22,410 bases of DNA from Bacteroidaceae bacterium (GCA_900770665.1 CAAGKZ010000071.1:1-22410); one strand, 5' to 3'; shown: positions 7,956 through 16,112, numbered from the stretch's first letter. The notes: generated by a model from the letters alone, not told the origin. Made by a program: numbers and translations.

Positions 7956-7993
7956 CAATAAACGGCAAGCACGTATGCTTGCCGTTTATTGTT
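7954..7993. terminator. Strong hairpin terminator between chrA pair and uvrA fragment
   Basis: Arms 7954-7970 (AACAATAAACGGCAAGC) and 7977-7993 form a perfect 17-base stem with loop ACGTAT. The left arm overlaps the chrA stop codon and the right arm overlaps the stop codon of the uvrA 3' fragment on the other strand. The geometry is that of a shared terminator for convergent chrA and uvrA transcripts. Today the working uvrA ends about 700 bp away, beyond an inserted gene. Confidence 0.85.
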
Positions 7994-8156
7994 ATGATAA
8001 TTTCTCTTTCAAGAACTTTCCTGTGTATGACTCTTCGCATTTTGCAACCTCCTCTGGGGTGCCGGCGGCTACAAGGTTACCGCCCTGTTCACTGCCCTCG
8101 GGGCCAAGGTCTATCAGATAGTCGGCGCACTTAATCATATCCATGTTGTGCTCAAT
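7992..8156 (-). pseudogene. uvrA: 3'-terminal fragment of a second uvrA allele
   Basis: On the minus strand this reads as the last 54 residues of UvrA (IEHNMDMIKCADYLIDLGPE through TGKFLKEKLS) and then TAA. It aligns with the end of the complete uvrA at 8687-8851 with about 16 mismatches in 158 bases, mostly silent. Only four residues differ (Gly to Ser, Cys to Ala, Tyr to Cys, final Val to Ser). Homology stops abruptly at 8156, ten bases from the stop codon of the small gene at 8166-8636. There is no start, no Walker motif and no LSGGE, so it cannot be functional. The mostly silent differences show it diverged as part of a working gene before being cut off. Confidence 0.9.
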
Positions 8157-8165
8157 AAAGGACTC

Positions 8166-8636
8166 TTATAAGTTCCACATTTTGCCGAGTATAACAGCTA
8201 CCGCGAACAAAGAAGCACTGCCAAGCAGTGTTTGGTCTTCAACAAATGCATATATAATGAACAAAATGCCAGCTATAGTGAAAATTATTTTGATTATGGT
8301 ATCAAGCTTGTTGGAAGAAACAGTGCTATTTTTGCCAACTTCTTCCTTGTCTTTGTGATGTGGTTGTTTCTGGGAGGTTTCATTGTTTGTATTCTTTTCC
8401 CTTATACTGTTTTTTTGTCCTTTGGTTTCATTTGAACATAGTTCGCCTTTATCGTTAATGTAGAATGGTTTTTCTTCGTCAAAAGAATATGTAGCCAAGT
8501 CTACAAAGTTGTTCTCGTTTTCTAAACTGATTTCAACTCCTTCGGGATTATCTATAACTTTATGTTTTTTAAGTTCATTGTAACTATATGATGGTTTTGC
8601 AGTTCTGCCGTCTATGCGAATTTTGTATCTTTTCAT
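8166..8636 (-). CDS. Small membrane protein with N-terminal GYF_2-like domain (unassigned function)
   Basis: 156 residues, not a family I can name with certainty. Residues 1 to about 65 (MKRYKIRIDGRTAKPSYSYN and on) look like the short 'peptide-display' GYF_2-like domain often fused to small membrane proteins in Bacteroidales. A charged, Asn/Lys/Gln-rich linker (about 66-110) follows. Two hydrophobic segments near the C-terminus (TIIKIIFTIAGILFIIYAFV and LLGSASLFAVAVILG), joined by EDQT, form a hairpin, so the N-terminal domain is probably cytoplasmic. No signal peptide. Base composition is clearly more AT-rich than the flanking uvrA and chrA. It lies 50 bp after uvrA on the same strand with its own candidate promoter. 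It is bracketed by two copies of the uvrA 3' end, a sign of acquisition. Confidence 0.75.
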   Translation of the reverse strand: MKRYKIRIDGRTAKPSYSYNELKKHKVIDNPEGVEISLENENNFVDLATYSFDEEKPFYINDKGELCSNETKGQKNSIREKNTNNETSQKQPHHKDKEEVGKNSTVSSNKLDTIIKIIFTIAGILFIIYAFVEDQTLLGSASLFAVAVILGKMWNL

Positions 8637-8663
8637 AATGATTTTTGTAGGTTTGCTTGCTTA

Positions 8664-8695
8664 CAAATGTAATTAATATTTCAAAATCAGACCAA
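8664..8695 (-). promoter_or_regulatory. Candidate promoter of the small membrane protein gene
   Basis: On the minus strand TTG (8693-8695), a 21-base spacer and TACATTTG (8664-8671) match the Bacteroidetes pattern of a -33 TTG/TTTG and -7 TAnnTTTG. The TTG is the Leu926 codon of uvrA. Predicted transcription start is about 20 bases before the ATG. The same spacing occurs upstream of mutA. Confidence 0.5.
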
Positions 8696-11470
8696 TTTCT
8701 CTTTCAAGAACTTTCCTGTATATGACTCTTCATATTTTGCAACCTCTTCAGGTGTTCCGCAGGCTACAAGGTTACCGCCCTGTTCACCGCCCTCGGGGCC
8801 AAGGTCAATGAGGTAGTCGGCGCACTTTATCATGTCCATGTTGTGTTCAATTACTACCAGTGAGTGCCCGCGGGCAAGCAGGCGCTCGAACGATTTGAGC
8901 AGTTTCTTAATATCGTGGAAATGCAATCCTGTGGTGGGCTCGTCAAAGATGAACATGGTTGGGCGGTCGCTCTGTCGGCTCAGGTAGTAGGCGAGCTTTA
9001 CGCGCTGGTTCTCACCGCCCGAAAGGGTCGATGATGACTGTCCCAGCTTTATGTATGCAAGTCCCACATCCTGCAATGGCTGCAGGTTCTCGGCAATGCG
9101 CTTCTGTCCGTGCTCCTGGAAAAAGTTGATGGCGTCGCCAACGGTCATTTCCAATATGTCGTGTATGTTCTTGTCGTGGAACTTTACCTCCAGCACGTCA
9201 TTCTTGAAGCGTTTGCCGTGGCATGCCTCGCACTCAAGCTTCAGGTCGGCCATGAACTGCATTGACACGGTGATTGTTCCCTCGCCCTTGCACTCCTCGC
9301 AACGGCCGCCGTCGGCATTGAAAGAGAAGTGTCCGGCGCCAAAGCCAAGCTGCTTGGCAAGTGGCTGCTGTGCAAAAAGGTGACGTATGTCGTCGTAAAC
9401 TTTGAGATATGTTACGGGGTTCGAGCGTGATGACTTGCCAATAGGGTTCTGGTCAATGAACTCCACACCGCCAAGCTGCTTGAGCGCACCTTCTACAGCC
9501 ACGCACTGTCCGGGGGCATCGCATACATTGCCAAAGTGGCGCATTAGCGAGCGGTAAAGGATGTTGCGTACAAGGGTCGATTTGCCCGAGCCGCTGACAC
9601 CGCTCACCACGGTAAAGGTGTTCAATGGAATATCCACGTCAATGCCTTTGAGGTTGTTCTCTCGGGCGCCTTTTATATTTATTACATTGTTCGATGTACG
9701 ACGGTGCTTGGGGACGTCGATGGTCTCCTCGCCAAGCAGGTACTTCAAGGTGTAGCTGTTGCTGCCGGGTGCAATGTCGGCAAGGTCGCCGCGGTAGACT
9801 ATGTTGCCGCCATACGAACCGGCTTTTGGACCAACATCGATGATGTAGTCGGCGGCACGTATAATCTCCTCGTCGTGCTCGACCACAACAACGGTGTTGC
9901 CCAGGTCGCGCAGGCGGTATAGCACTTTTATGAGGCGGTCGGTGTCGCAGCTGTGCAGGCCGATGCTCGGCTCGTCAAGGATGTAGAGCGAACCTACCAA
10001 TGCACTGCCAAGTGATGTTACAAGGTTTATGCGCTGGCTCTCGCCGCCCGAAAGGGTGTTGCTAAGTCGGTTGAGGGTAAGGTAACCCAAACCCACGTCC
10101 AACAGACAGTCGATGCGGCTGCGTATCTCGGTGAGTATGCGCTTGGCAATGGCTGCATCGTGCTCGTCGAGGGCAAGGTTGTCGAAGAAATCCTTCAGTC
10201 TGGTTACAGGCATCTCAATGAGCTCGGTGATGCTTGTGCCGCCTACCTTTACGTATGAGGCCTCCTTCTTCAGTCGTGTGCCATGACAGGTGGGGCAGAT
10301 GGGCTTTCCGCGGTAACGTGCAAGCATTACGCGGTACTGTATCTTGTACTGGTTGGCCTTGACCATGTTGAAGAAGTTGTCGATGCAGATGCCCTCGCCA
10401 TACTCCTCAATCCATGGGCCTTTGTGCCACAAGTAGTCCTTCTGTTCCTGTGTCAGGTTATAATATGGTTCAAAGATAGGGAAATCGTCCTGTGGCGCGC
10501 GGCGGCAGAACTCGGTTTTCCATTCGCCCATCTTGTCGCCTCGCCAACAGAAGACGGCACCGTCATACACGCTCAGTGTCTTGTTTGGGATTACAAGGTC
10601 TTCGTCAATGCCCACAATGCGGCCGAATCCTTCGCAGTCGGGGCAGGCGCCTATGGGTGAGTTGAACGAGAACATCTGTTCTGTAGGTTCCTCGAACTCA
10701 ATGCCGTCGGCCTCAAAGCGTATGCTGTAGCTGTGGGGCAGTTCCTCGTCCATGAACTGCAACAGGCAGGTTCCGTTGCCCTCGTAGAAGGCTGTCTCGG
10801 CCGAGTCGAGCAGGCGGCCAATGGCCTCTTTGCTGTCGTTCACTGCAAGGCGGTCAATGAGCAGGGTAGGCTTGTCGCCCTTCTTTGGGGTGTACTCCTC
10901 AATGTGTACAATCTCCTTGCCCAATGCCACGCGTGTGAAACCCTGCTGCAAGTATATCTGCAACTGCTCTTCAAGGGTGCGTCCCTTGCGTTTTGGTATA
11001 GGGGCAAGCAACAGGAATCGTGTGCCGGTAGGGCGGCTGAGCATGCAGGTTACAAGGTCCTCTGGGGTGTCCTTCTTTACGAGCCTGCCGCTCACGGGGG
11101 AGTAGGTCTTGCCAATGCGTGCATAGAGCAGTTTCAGATATTCATAAATTTCGGTCGATGTACCCACTGTTGAGCGTGGGTTGCGGTTGTTCACCTTCTG
11201 CTCAATGGCTATGGCAGGCGGTATGCCCTTGATGAAGTCGCACTCGGGCTTGTTCATCTGTCCCAGGAACTGGCGGGCGTATGATGATAGCGACTCAACA
11301 TAACGGCGCTGTCCCTCGGCATAAAGGGTGTCGAAGGCAAGTGACGATTTTCCCGAACCCGAAAGGCCGGTGATGACAACGAATTTGCCACGCGGAATTT
11401 CTACATCAACATTCTTCAGGTTATTGACGCGTGCGCCTTTTATGATGATGTTCTTGCTGTTCTCTTTCAT
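8687..11470 (-). CDS. uvrA: Excinuclease ABC subunit A
   Basis: 927 residues, full length. UvrA is the damage-sensing ATPase of nucleotide excision repair; as a dimer it loads UvrB on lesions in the cytoplasm. Two ABC modules are present: Walker A GLSGSGKS (35-42) and GVSGSGKS (624-631), signatures LSGGESQR (473-480) and LSGGENQR (816-823), Walker B ends ILDEP and IFDEP. Zinc-binding cysteine pairs are at 276-279 (CPDC) with 392-395 (CPTC), and at 724-727 (CEEC) with 747-750 (CEAC). The ATG complement at 11468-11470 gives the usual N-terminus (NIIIKGARVNNLKNVDVEIP). It is divergent from the GHL10 lipoprotein gene. Its last 158 coding bases are repeated downstream as a fragment, and it lacks its own terminator, unlike most genes here. 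Confidence 0.97.
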   Translation of the reverse strand: MKENSKNIIIKGARVNNLKNVDVEIPRGKFVVITGLSGSGKSSLAFDTLYAEGQRRYVESLSSYARQFLGQMNKPECDFIKGIPPAIAIEQKVNNRNPRSTVGTSTEIYEYLKLLYARIGKTYSPVSGRLVKKDTPEDLVTCMLSRPTGTRFLLLAPIPKRKGRTLEEQLQIYLQQGFTRVALGKEIVHIEEYTPKKGDKPTLLIDRLAVNDSKEAIGRLLDSAETAFYEGNGTCLLQFMDEELPHSYSIRFEADGIEFEEPTEQMFSFNSPIGACPDCEGFGRIVGIDEDLVIPNKTLSVYDGAVFCWRGDKMGEWKTEFCRRAPQDDFPIFEPYYNLTQEQKDYLWHKGPWIEEYGEGICIDNFFNMVKANQYKIQYRVMLARYRGKPICPTCHGTRLKKEASYVKVGGTSITELIEMPVTRLKDFFDNLALDEHDAAIAKRILTEIRSRIDCLLDVGLGYLTLNRLSNTLSGGESQRINLVTSLGSALVGSLYILDEPSIGLHSCDTDRLIKVLYRLRDLGNTVVVVEHDEEIIRAADYIIDVGPKAGSYGGNIVYRGDLADIAPGSNSYTLKYLLGEETIDVPKHRRTSNNVINIKGARENNLKGIDVDIPLNTFTVVSGVSGSGKSTLVRNILYRSLMRHFGNVCDAPGQCVAVEGALKQLGGVEFIDQNPIGKSSRSNPVTYLKVYDDIRHLFAQQPLAKQLGFGAGHFSFNADGGRCEECKGEGTITVSMQFMADLKLECEACHGKRFKNDVLEVKFHDKNIHDILEMTVGDAINFFQEHGQKRIAENLQPLQDVGLAYIKLGQSSSTLSGGENQRVKLAYYLSRQSDRPTMFIFDEPTTGLHFHDIKKLLKSFERLLARGHSLVVIEHNMDMIKCADYLIDLGPEGGEQGGNLVACGTPEEVAKYEESYTGKFLKEKLV

Positions 11471-11601
11471 ATCTTAAATCAATCTTGCGAATTTACACAA
11501 AAAAACGGGCACTTTGCTCCTGTTTGCAAAAAATAGATGCCATTGTTGTGTTATTTATTGTAAGAAACTCTTTAAATATCTTATATGCCATATTTTTTGG
11601 T

Positions 11602-11609
11602 TATCTTCG
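11602..11609 (+). promoter_or_regulatory. Candidate -7 element of the GHL10 lipoprotein operon
   Basis: TATCTTCG is one base off TAnnTTTG and lies about 30 bases before the chosen ATG at 11641, in the uvrA divergent spacer. No TTG at the standard distance upstream, hence low confidence. A mirror-like TAAATTCG for uvrA is at 11488-11495 on the minus strand. Confidence 0.25.
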
Positions 11610-11640
11610 CATGTTGAAACTAAAATGTTATAAAACAGAT

Positions 11641-13149
11641 ATGCGACTGAAATCCCTCTCTCTCTTGATGTTGATGTTCTTGCTTTTCTCTTGTGCAAGC
11701 AGGAAGAGTGTACAGACAAATGTGGAAATGTATCCCAAACGTGAATTCCGTGGTGCCTGGATACAGGCTGTGAACGGGCAGTTCACAGGCATGGGTGAAC
11801 AGGAGATGAAAAAGTATCTCACTGATATGCTCGACAATTTGCAGAAGGTGAATGTCAATGCGGTAATCTTCCAGGTGAGAGTGGAGGGTGATGCTCTCTA
11901 TGAGTCGCGCTATGAACCATGGAGCCGCTTCCTCACCGGAACACAGGGAAAGTCACCCGGTTGGGACCCGCTTGCCTTTATGGTCGATGAGTGCCACAAA
12001 CGCAACATGGAACTGCATGCATGGATAAACCCTTACCGTGCACGCACTAAGGGCACAACAAAGGTGGCTGCAAACCACATGAGCGCGAGAAAACCGGGAG
12101 ACTTCATAAAATATGAGGGGCAGCTCTATTTCAACCCTTCGCTTCAGAGCAACCGCGACCACATCTGTGGCATAGTACGCGATATCCTGAACCGTTACGA
12201 TGTCGACGGTCTGCACATTGACGACTATTTCTATCCCTATCCTGTTGCAGGCAAGGAGTTTGCCGATGACAAGTGGTTCAAGGCAAGCGGTGAAACAGAT
12301 AAAGGAAAGTGGAGACGTGAGAATGTGAATCATCTTATATATCAGCTTCACCGCACTGTGCGTGAGGTGAAGCCATGGGTGAAGTTCGGCGTTTCTCCGT
12401 TTGGTATCTACCGCAACGAGGGCAGTTGGGAGTTCGGCAGCAAAACGAACGGATTGCAGTGCTACGATGACCTCAATGCCGATGTCCTCTACTGGATTGA
12501 GCAGGGCTGGGTTGATTACTGCATCCCACAGGTCTATTGGGAGATAGGGCACAAGGCTGCCGATTATGATACACTGGTGCAGTGGTGGGCAAAGTATGCT
12601 TCAAAGCGTCCTTTGTACATTGGTCAGGATGTACAGCGCACTGTAAAGGCTAAAGATACAGATAGCCCAACCGGCAACCAGCAGGTGGAGAAATACATGA
12701 TGCAGCGCGCACAGGGTGCTGTGCTTGGCTCGTGTTTCTGGGATGCGGCATCTGCTGCCAACAACGTGGACGGGTACCGTGATTATCTGGCAACAGGAAT
12801 ATTCCGCTATCCTGCGTTGATGCCAAAGTATGAATTCATTGATGACAAGGCTCCTGCAAAGGTGGATGGCGTGAGACTCATAGAGGAGAATGGTACCAAC
12901 GTGCTTGTGTGGTTGCAGGGCAAGAGTACCGGCAAGGATGCCATGAATGCACCTCACCGTTATGTTGTCTACTGCTTTGAAAAGGGTGAGAAGATAAACC
13001 TTGACAAGGCCGAGAATATCATGGCAATAACATCAAAGAGATTCTATGAGTTGCCTAAGGATATGAAGGGCAAATATGTCTTTGTAGTGACTGTGCTCGA
13101 CCGCCTGCAGAACGAGTCAAAGGGCTACAAATGCAAGGCTAAACTCTAA
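11641..13149 (+). CDS. GHL10-type glycosyl hydrolase-like lipoprotein (DUF187)
   Basis: 502 residues from the ATG at 11641. A short basic start, a hydrophobic core and a lipobox (FLLFSC, Cys18) mark a lipoprotein, which supports this start over ones further upstream (11485 or 11611) that would bury the signal peptide. The mature part matches the glycosyl-hydrolase-like 10 family (PF02638): FRGAWIQAVNGQ near residue 36, FQVRVEGDALY, HAWINPYRART, VDGLHIDDYFYPYP (188-201), GVSPFGIYRN and DYCIPQVYWEIG. These suggest a TIM barrel with acidic active-site residues around Asp194-Asp195. A small C-terminal beta domain follows. Substrate is not known from sequence; relatives are thought to act on cell-envelope glycans. 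It is 4 bp upstream of a GNAT gene, so the two form an operon. Confidence 0.88.
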   Translation: MRLKSLSLLMLMFLLFSCASRKSVQTNVEMYPKREFRGAWIQAVNGQFTGMGEQEMKKYLTDMLDNLQKVNVNAVIFQVRVEGDALYESRYEPWSRFLTGTQGKSPGWDPLAFMVDECHKRNMELHAWINPYRARTKGTTKVAANHMSARKPGDFIKYEGQLYFNPSLQSNRDHICGIVRDILNRYDVDGLHIDDYFYPYPVAGKEFADDKWFKASGETDKGKWRRENVNHLIYQLHRTVREVKPWVKFGVSPFGIYRNEGSWEFGSKTNGLQCYDDLNADVLYWIEQGWVDYCIPQVYWEIGHKAADYDTLVQWWAKYASKRPLYIGQDVQRTVKAKDTDSPTGNQQVEKYMMQRAQGAVLGSCFWDAASAANNVDGYRDYLATGIFRYPALMPKYEFIDDKAPAKVDGVRLIEENGTNVLVWLQGKSTGKDAMNAPHRYVVYCFEKGEKINLDKAENIMAITSKRFYELPKDMKGKYVFVVTVLDRLQNESKGYKCKAKL

Positions 13150-13153
13150 GATT

Positions 13154-13594
13154 ATGGAGCAACTCGAGATATTTGAAGTTAAAGAGGCTTGTGGTTCTTA
13201 TGTAGAGCCCATAAACCGTTTGCTTGCGCAGTTGTCGTCATCGAAAAGGTGTTTTACGGTCGAACAGATGCAGGCGATTGTGGGTTGCGAGGCTTCGCAT
13301 CTTTTCCTTGGCAAATACAATGGCGCGATAGTGGCAATGCTCACGTTGGGTGAATACCTTGCCCCCACAGGCCGCAAGATGTGGATTGAGGATGTTGTGG
13401 TGGATAGTGCCGTACGCGGTCACTCCTTTGGCCGTGCAATGGTGGAGCATGCCATTGCTTATGCGCAAGAGGAGGGTGATGGCGAACTGATGCTGACATC
13501 GCGCCCGTCGCGTGTGGCGGCAAATGCCTTGTACCGCTCATGTGAATTTGAACCCAAGGAGACAAACGTCTATGTCATGAAGATTAAAGGGTGA
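13154..13594 (+). CDS. GNAT family N-acetyltransferase
   Basis: 146 residues, a single GNAT domain that would transfer the acetyl group from acetyl-CoA to an amine. Motif A is visible as IEDVVVDSAVRGHSFGRAMV, with the pyrophosphate-binding loop RGHSFG at 88-93. The later ANALYRSCEFEPKETNVYVM is the typical motif B end. The acceptor cannot be deduced. It starts four bases after the lipoprotein stop, in the same operon, and a hairpin terminator follows. No signal peptide, so it acts in the cytoplasm, unlike its operon partner. Confidence 0.88.
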   Translation: MEQLEIFEVKEACGSYVEPINRLLAQLSSSKRCFTVEQMQAIVGCEASHLFLGKYNGAIVAMLTLGEYLAPTGRKMWIEDVVVDSAVRGHSFGRAMVEHAIAYAQEEGDGELMLTSRPSRVAANALYRSCEFEPKETNVYVMKIKG

Positions 13595-13634
13595 TTGGGC
13601 GATTCCTGTATTCGCATTCAGCGAAGTGTTATAA

Positions 13635-13669
13635 AAAATTGGCAGGCTTTCCACAGGCCTGCCAATTTT
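13635..13669. terminator. Bidirectional terminator between GNAT and endonuclease genes
   Basis: AAAATTGGCAGGC (13635-13647) and GCCTGCCAATTTT (13657-13669) are perfect 13-base inverse arms around a 9-base loop. A-rich and T-rich flanks give a U-run in either direction, which suits the two convergent genes. Confidence 0.88.
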
Positions 13670-13686
13670 ATGTATTTATTGATAAG

Positions 13687-15765
13687 TTACTTAATCAGGA
13701 TTTTTTTACCATCGACAATGTATATGCCGGGTTCGGTTATTGCATTCAGTCTGCGGCCTGCAAGGTCATAAACAGCTTTCACCTCTCCGCTTTCCGTTTT
13801 CACCTCATCAATTCCGCTGGCAACAGGTGATTTCGCGTAGATGTTTACCGATTTTTGTGTGCCCGTATAGCAAGAGAAACGTGGAGCACTTGTATTATAT
13901 TGCAGGATGTTGCGTGACTTGTCGCCTTGTGCTGTTATTACAGCGAGTCCGTCATTGATAACAATTTCCCAACTGCCATTAGCATCGAGCACTGTGCTGG
14001 TTGCAACATAGTTGCTGCTGCTTGACGACGCAGCAAGGTAACCGTTGCCTACGTTGAATGCAAATGTTCCGTTTACAGCACCCTCTTCGAGCAGAATAAT
14101 CTGTACGTCATCGGCAAGGTATGTAATTACACCGCCACTTGTCATCATGTCTGTCTTGTTTCTGTAATTGCCGGCAGATGCTCCCATTGCATAGTTCTCG
14201 TAACCGATTACTATCGAGTCACCGATAGTGAGTTGCGAAGCATCGGTTACAAGCACGAATTGACCGCCGCTGAAGTTACCGTCATTGCCCTCTCCGCCGG
14301 TATTGCCACCATCGCCTTCGTTGTCGTCACCATCATTGTTGTCTCCGCCGACATTGCCGCCATCGTTTGCACCTTCAATGGCCTTTACAATTACATTGTC
14401 AATCTCGAATGTGCCGGCCTTGGTCTCTGTTCCCTTGTAGAAGAATGCAAGGGTTACAGCCTTCTCACCCATGTATTTCTGTGGGATTGTGATGTCTCCC
14501 GTCTTTGTCAATGTCCAGTCTGTGGTGTTCTCGGTTGCGCCAAAATCAATCTTCTCCCATGTCGCATCCTCGGGGTCACCTTCAAAATCGCAACATATCA
14601 TCAGCGTGTGGTACTCTGCGGCTTTTCCGCTCTCACAATAGCGGATTACATAATCGAATGAAACGGTGGCAATGCTGTCGTTAGAGAAATCAAAGAAAGG
14701 TGACAGCAGCCAACTCTCGGCATCGTTGTTTGTCTTGCTGCTACTTACATACGATGACGCAACGGCATATTTATACTGGCTGTTCAATGTCCAAGGGTAG
14801 TAACCGACGCCTTCGTAAGTTGTGAACTTTATTGTTGTACCATCGAAGTTCTCGTTGAGGTAAATCTTCCATCCGTCAATTATTTCAACATCATCGCTGC
14901 CGTCATTTCCACCGTCTGTGTTTCCTCCGTTTCCACCGCCTGTGCCGTCCTCAACCTCGCCTGTGAGGTGGAAAACATAGTTTATTGAGTCGCCCCAAAC
15001 ATAGTCGGCAAGCTGTGGGTAGTCAATGAATGGGTTGCGGTTGCCCTGCACTGCATACACTGCATTATTGCGGTTTACCTCCTTCTCGCTCACGGGGTCC
15101 TGTTCGTGCCATTTAAGGAGCAAGTCAACAGCCCATGGCTTCAAGGTGGGGTAGGCGCTCTTTTCATAGTTCATCCATGTGTATTCCCAAGTCAAATCCT
15201 GATAGCAGGTAAACATATACATGAATACACGTGCAAAGTCGCCCTTGTATTCGTCACATGGCTCGTAGGCATTCTGTGACTTTCCGTCAACCATTGCCTT
15301 GCCTACAAATGTCACTCCATTGTCCCATGAAACGCTTGTGAGCTCTCCAAGCGGGTAGTTGCTTTTGCGGCTGTTGGCATTCTGGTCCGACGGGTTCAGG
15401 TGGTGAATGTCGCAGTAGGCATTGTTCTTTGTTCCTCCCCACCAACTCTTTGCAACACTATGCTCTATGTTCATTCCGTCAACGGCCGAGCCTTTACTGC
15501 CAAAGTAGCGTTTCTCGGCAGAATACATATCGAGCACACGGCGTTGGCCGTTCTCAACAACTGCATCGGTAGTGTAGAATGCACCCCAAGTGCTGCCGGT
15601 GCCACTTCCATAGCTGATTTGTTTATGGTTTTTAATAAGATTGTGCAGTGCAGTCTTCAGGGGTTCGCCACCCTTTATACCGTCTACCGAAGTGTAATAC
15701 TCCTTCTGCGCAGTGGCGCAAACCACCAAAAGAAGCAGGAATATTGATGATACAAAGCGTTTCAT
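13687..15765 (-). CDS. Secreted endonuclease I family nuclease, multidomain, with Por/T9SS-like C-terminal tail
   Basis: 692 residues. A signal peptide (about 1-19, MKRFVSSIFLLLLVVCATA) leads into an endonuclease I domain (PF04231; about 21-270). Its metal and catalytic block is GMNIEHSVAKSWWG (97-110) and CDIHHLNPSDQNANSRKSNY (118-137). A Gly/Asn/Asp linker (about 272-292) leads to a beta-sandwich resembling choice-of-anchor domains (about 298-463; ends GTFEIDNVIVKA). A second Gly/Asn/Asp linker (464-501) leads to another beta-rich domain (502-645). The end, GIDEVKTESGEVKAVYDLAG (651-670) and on to IYIVDGKKILIK, is the usual Por-secretion-like tail of Bacteroidales. It probably degrades extracellular DNA or RNA at the surface or outside. 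The acidic linkers could bind calcium, an inference. It is convergent with the GNAT gene. Confidence 0.9.
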   Translation of the reverse strand: MKRFVSSIFLLLLVVCATAQKEYYTSVDGIKGGEPLKTALHNLIKNHKQISYGSGTGSTWGAFYTTDAVVENGQRRVLDMYSAEKRYFGSKGSAVDGMNIEHSVAKSWWGGTKNNAYCDIHHLNPSDQNANSRKSNYPLGELTSVSWDNGVTFVGKAMVDGKSQNAYEPCDEYKGDFARVFMYMFTCYQDLTWEYTWMNYEKSAYPTLKPWAVDLLLKWHEQDPVSEKEVNRNNAVYAVQGNRNPFIDYPQLADYVWGDSINYVFHLTGEVEDGTGGGNGGNTDGGNDGSDDVEIIDGWKIYLNENFDGTTIKFTTYEGVGYYPWTLNSQYKYAVASSYVSSSKTNNDAESWLLSPFFDFSNDSIATVSFDYVIRYCESGKAAEYHTLMICCDFEGDPEDATWEKIDFGATENTTDWTLTKTGDITIPQKYMGEKAVTLAFFYKGTETKAGTFEIDNVIVKAIEGANDGGNVGGDNNDGDDNEGDGGNTGGEGNDGNFSGGQFVLVTDASQLTIGDSIVIGYENYAMGASAGNYRNKTDMMTSGGVITYLADDVQIILLEEGAVNGTFAFNVGNGYLAASSSSSNYVATSTVLDANGSWEIVINDGLAVITAQGDKSRNILQYNTSAPRFSCYTGTQKSVNIYAKSPVASGIDEVKTESGEVKAVYDLAGRRLNAITEPGIYIVDGKKILIK

Positions 15766-15801
15766 TTTGTTTTTGCTGTTTGTGAGTTGTGTAATATTTT
15801 A

Positions 15802-15809
15802 CAAAGGTA
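15802..15809 (-). promoter_or_regulatory. Candidate -7 element of the endonuclease gene
   Basis: Minus strand TACCTTTG, perfect to TAnnTTTG, 36 bases before the ATG. The nearest TTG on that strand lies 26 bases upstream, longer than the usual 19-21, so the -33 element is uncertain. Confidence 0.4.
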
Positions 15810-15893
15810 CGTATTATTTTTAATAATGTGCGCAGCAATGTGAATATTTGTATACATGGGTTCGCTTCTGTGAATAAAAACATCTTCATTTTT

Positions 15894-16081
15894 AGAAGCT
15901 GTTTAAATTTATATCGCTAAGTTTTTTATAGAGCAAAAATTGGATGTTTATTTATTTTTCAAGGGCACATAGCGGGCTATGTAACTGCGAAAAAGAAAGA
16001 AACAGACGTTTTTGAATATAAAAAACGGCGAAATGACAGACTGCTATAAGAAAATATTTTTTAGAAATTTAATCAGCTTCT
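15894..16081. mobile_element. 188-bp MITE-like element with 17-bp terminal inverted repeats
   Basis: The left end AGAAGCTGTTTAAATTT (15894-15910) and the right end AAATTTAATCAGCTTCT (16065-16081) are inverse copies at 16 of 17 positions. Resemblance continues inward (TTTTTTATAGAGC on the left; TTTTCTTATAGCAG on the right, read inward). The middle holds a perfect small palindrome ACATAGC-GG-GCTATGT (15967-15982). No open frame of useful size, so it depends on a transposase elsewhere. No clear target duplication is visible. It occupies nearly half of the 404-bp spacer between the endonuclease and mutA, and its right end touches the mutA -33 element. Confidence 0.7.
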
Positions 16082-16112
16082 TGGATAAATAGAAATTTAT
16101 TGTGTAAGTTTG
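16081..16112 (+). promoter_or_regulatory. Promoter of the mutA-mutB operon
   Basis: TTG (16081-16083), 21 bases, then TAAGTTTG (16105-16112), a full match to the Bacteroidetes -33/-7 pattern. Predicted start of the transcript is near 16118, giving a leader of about 50 bases. The first T of the -33 element is the last base of the MITE-like right end. Confidence 0.6.

Noticed and set aside
11485..11640. Upstream extension of the GHL10 lipoprotein
   Set aside because: It would place a non-signal sequence before a textbook lipoprotein signal peptide starting at 11641.
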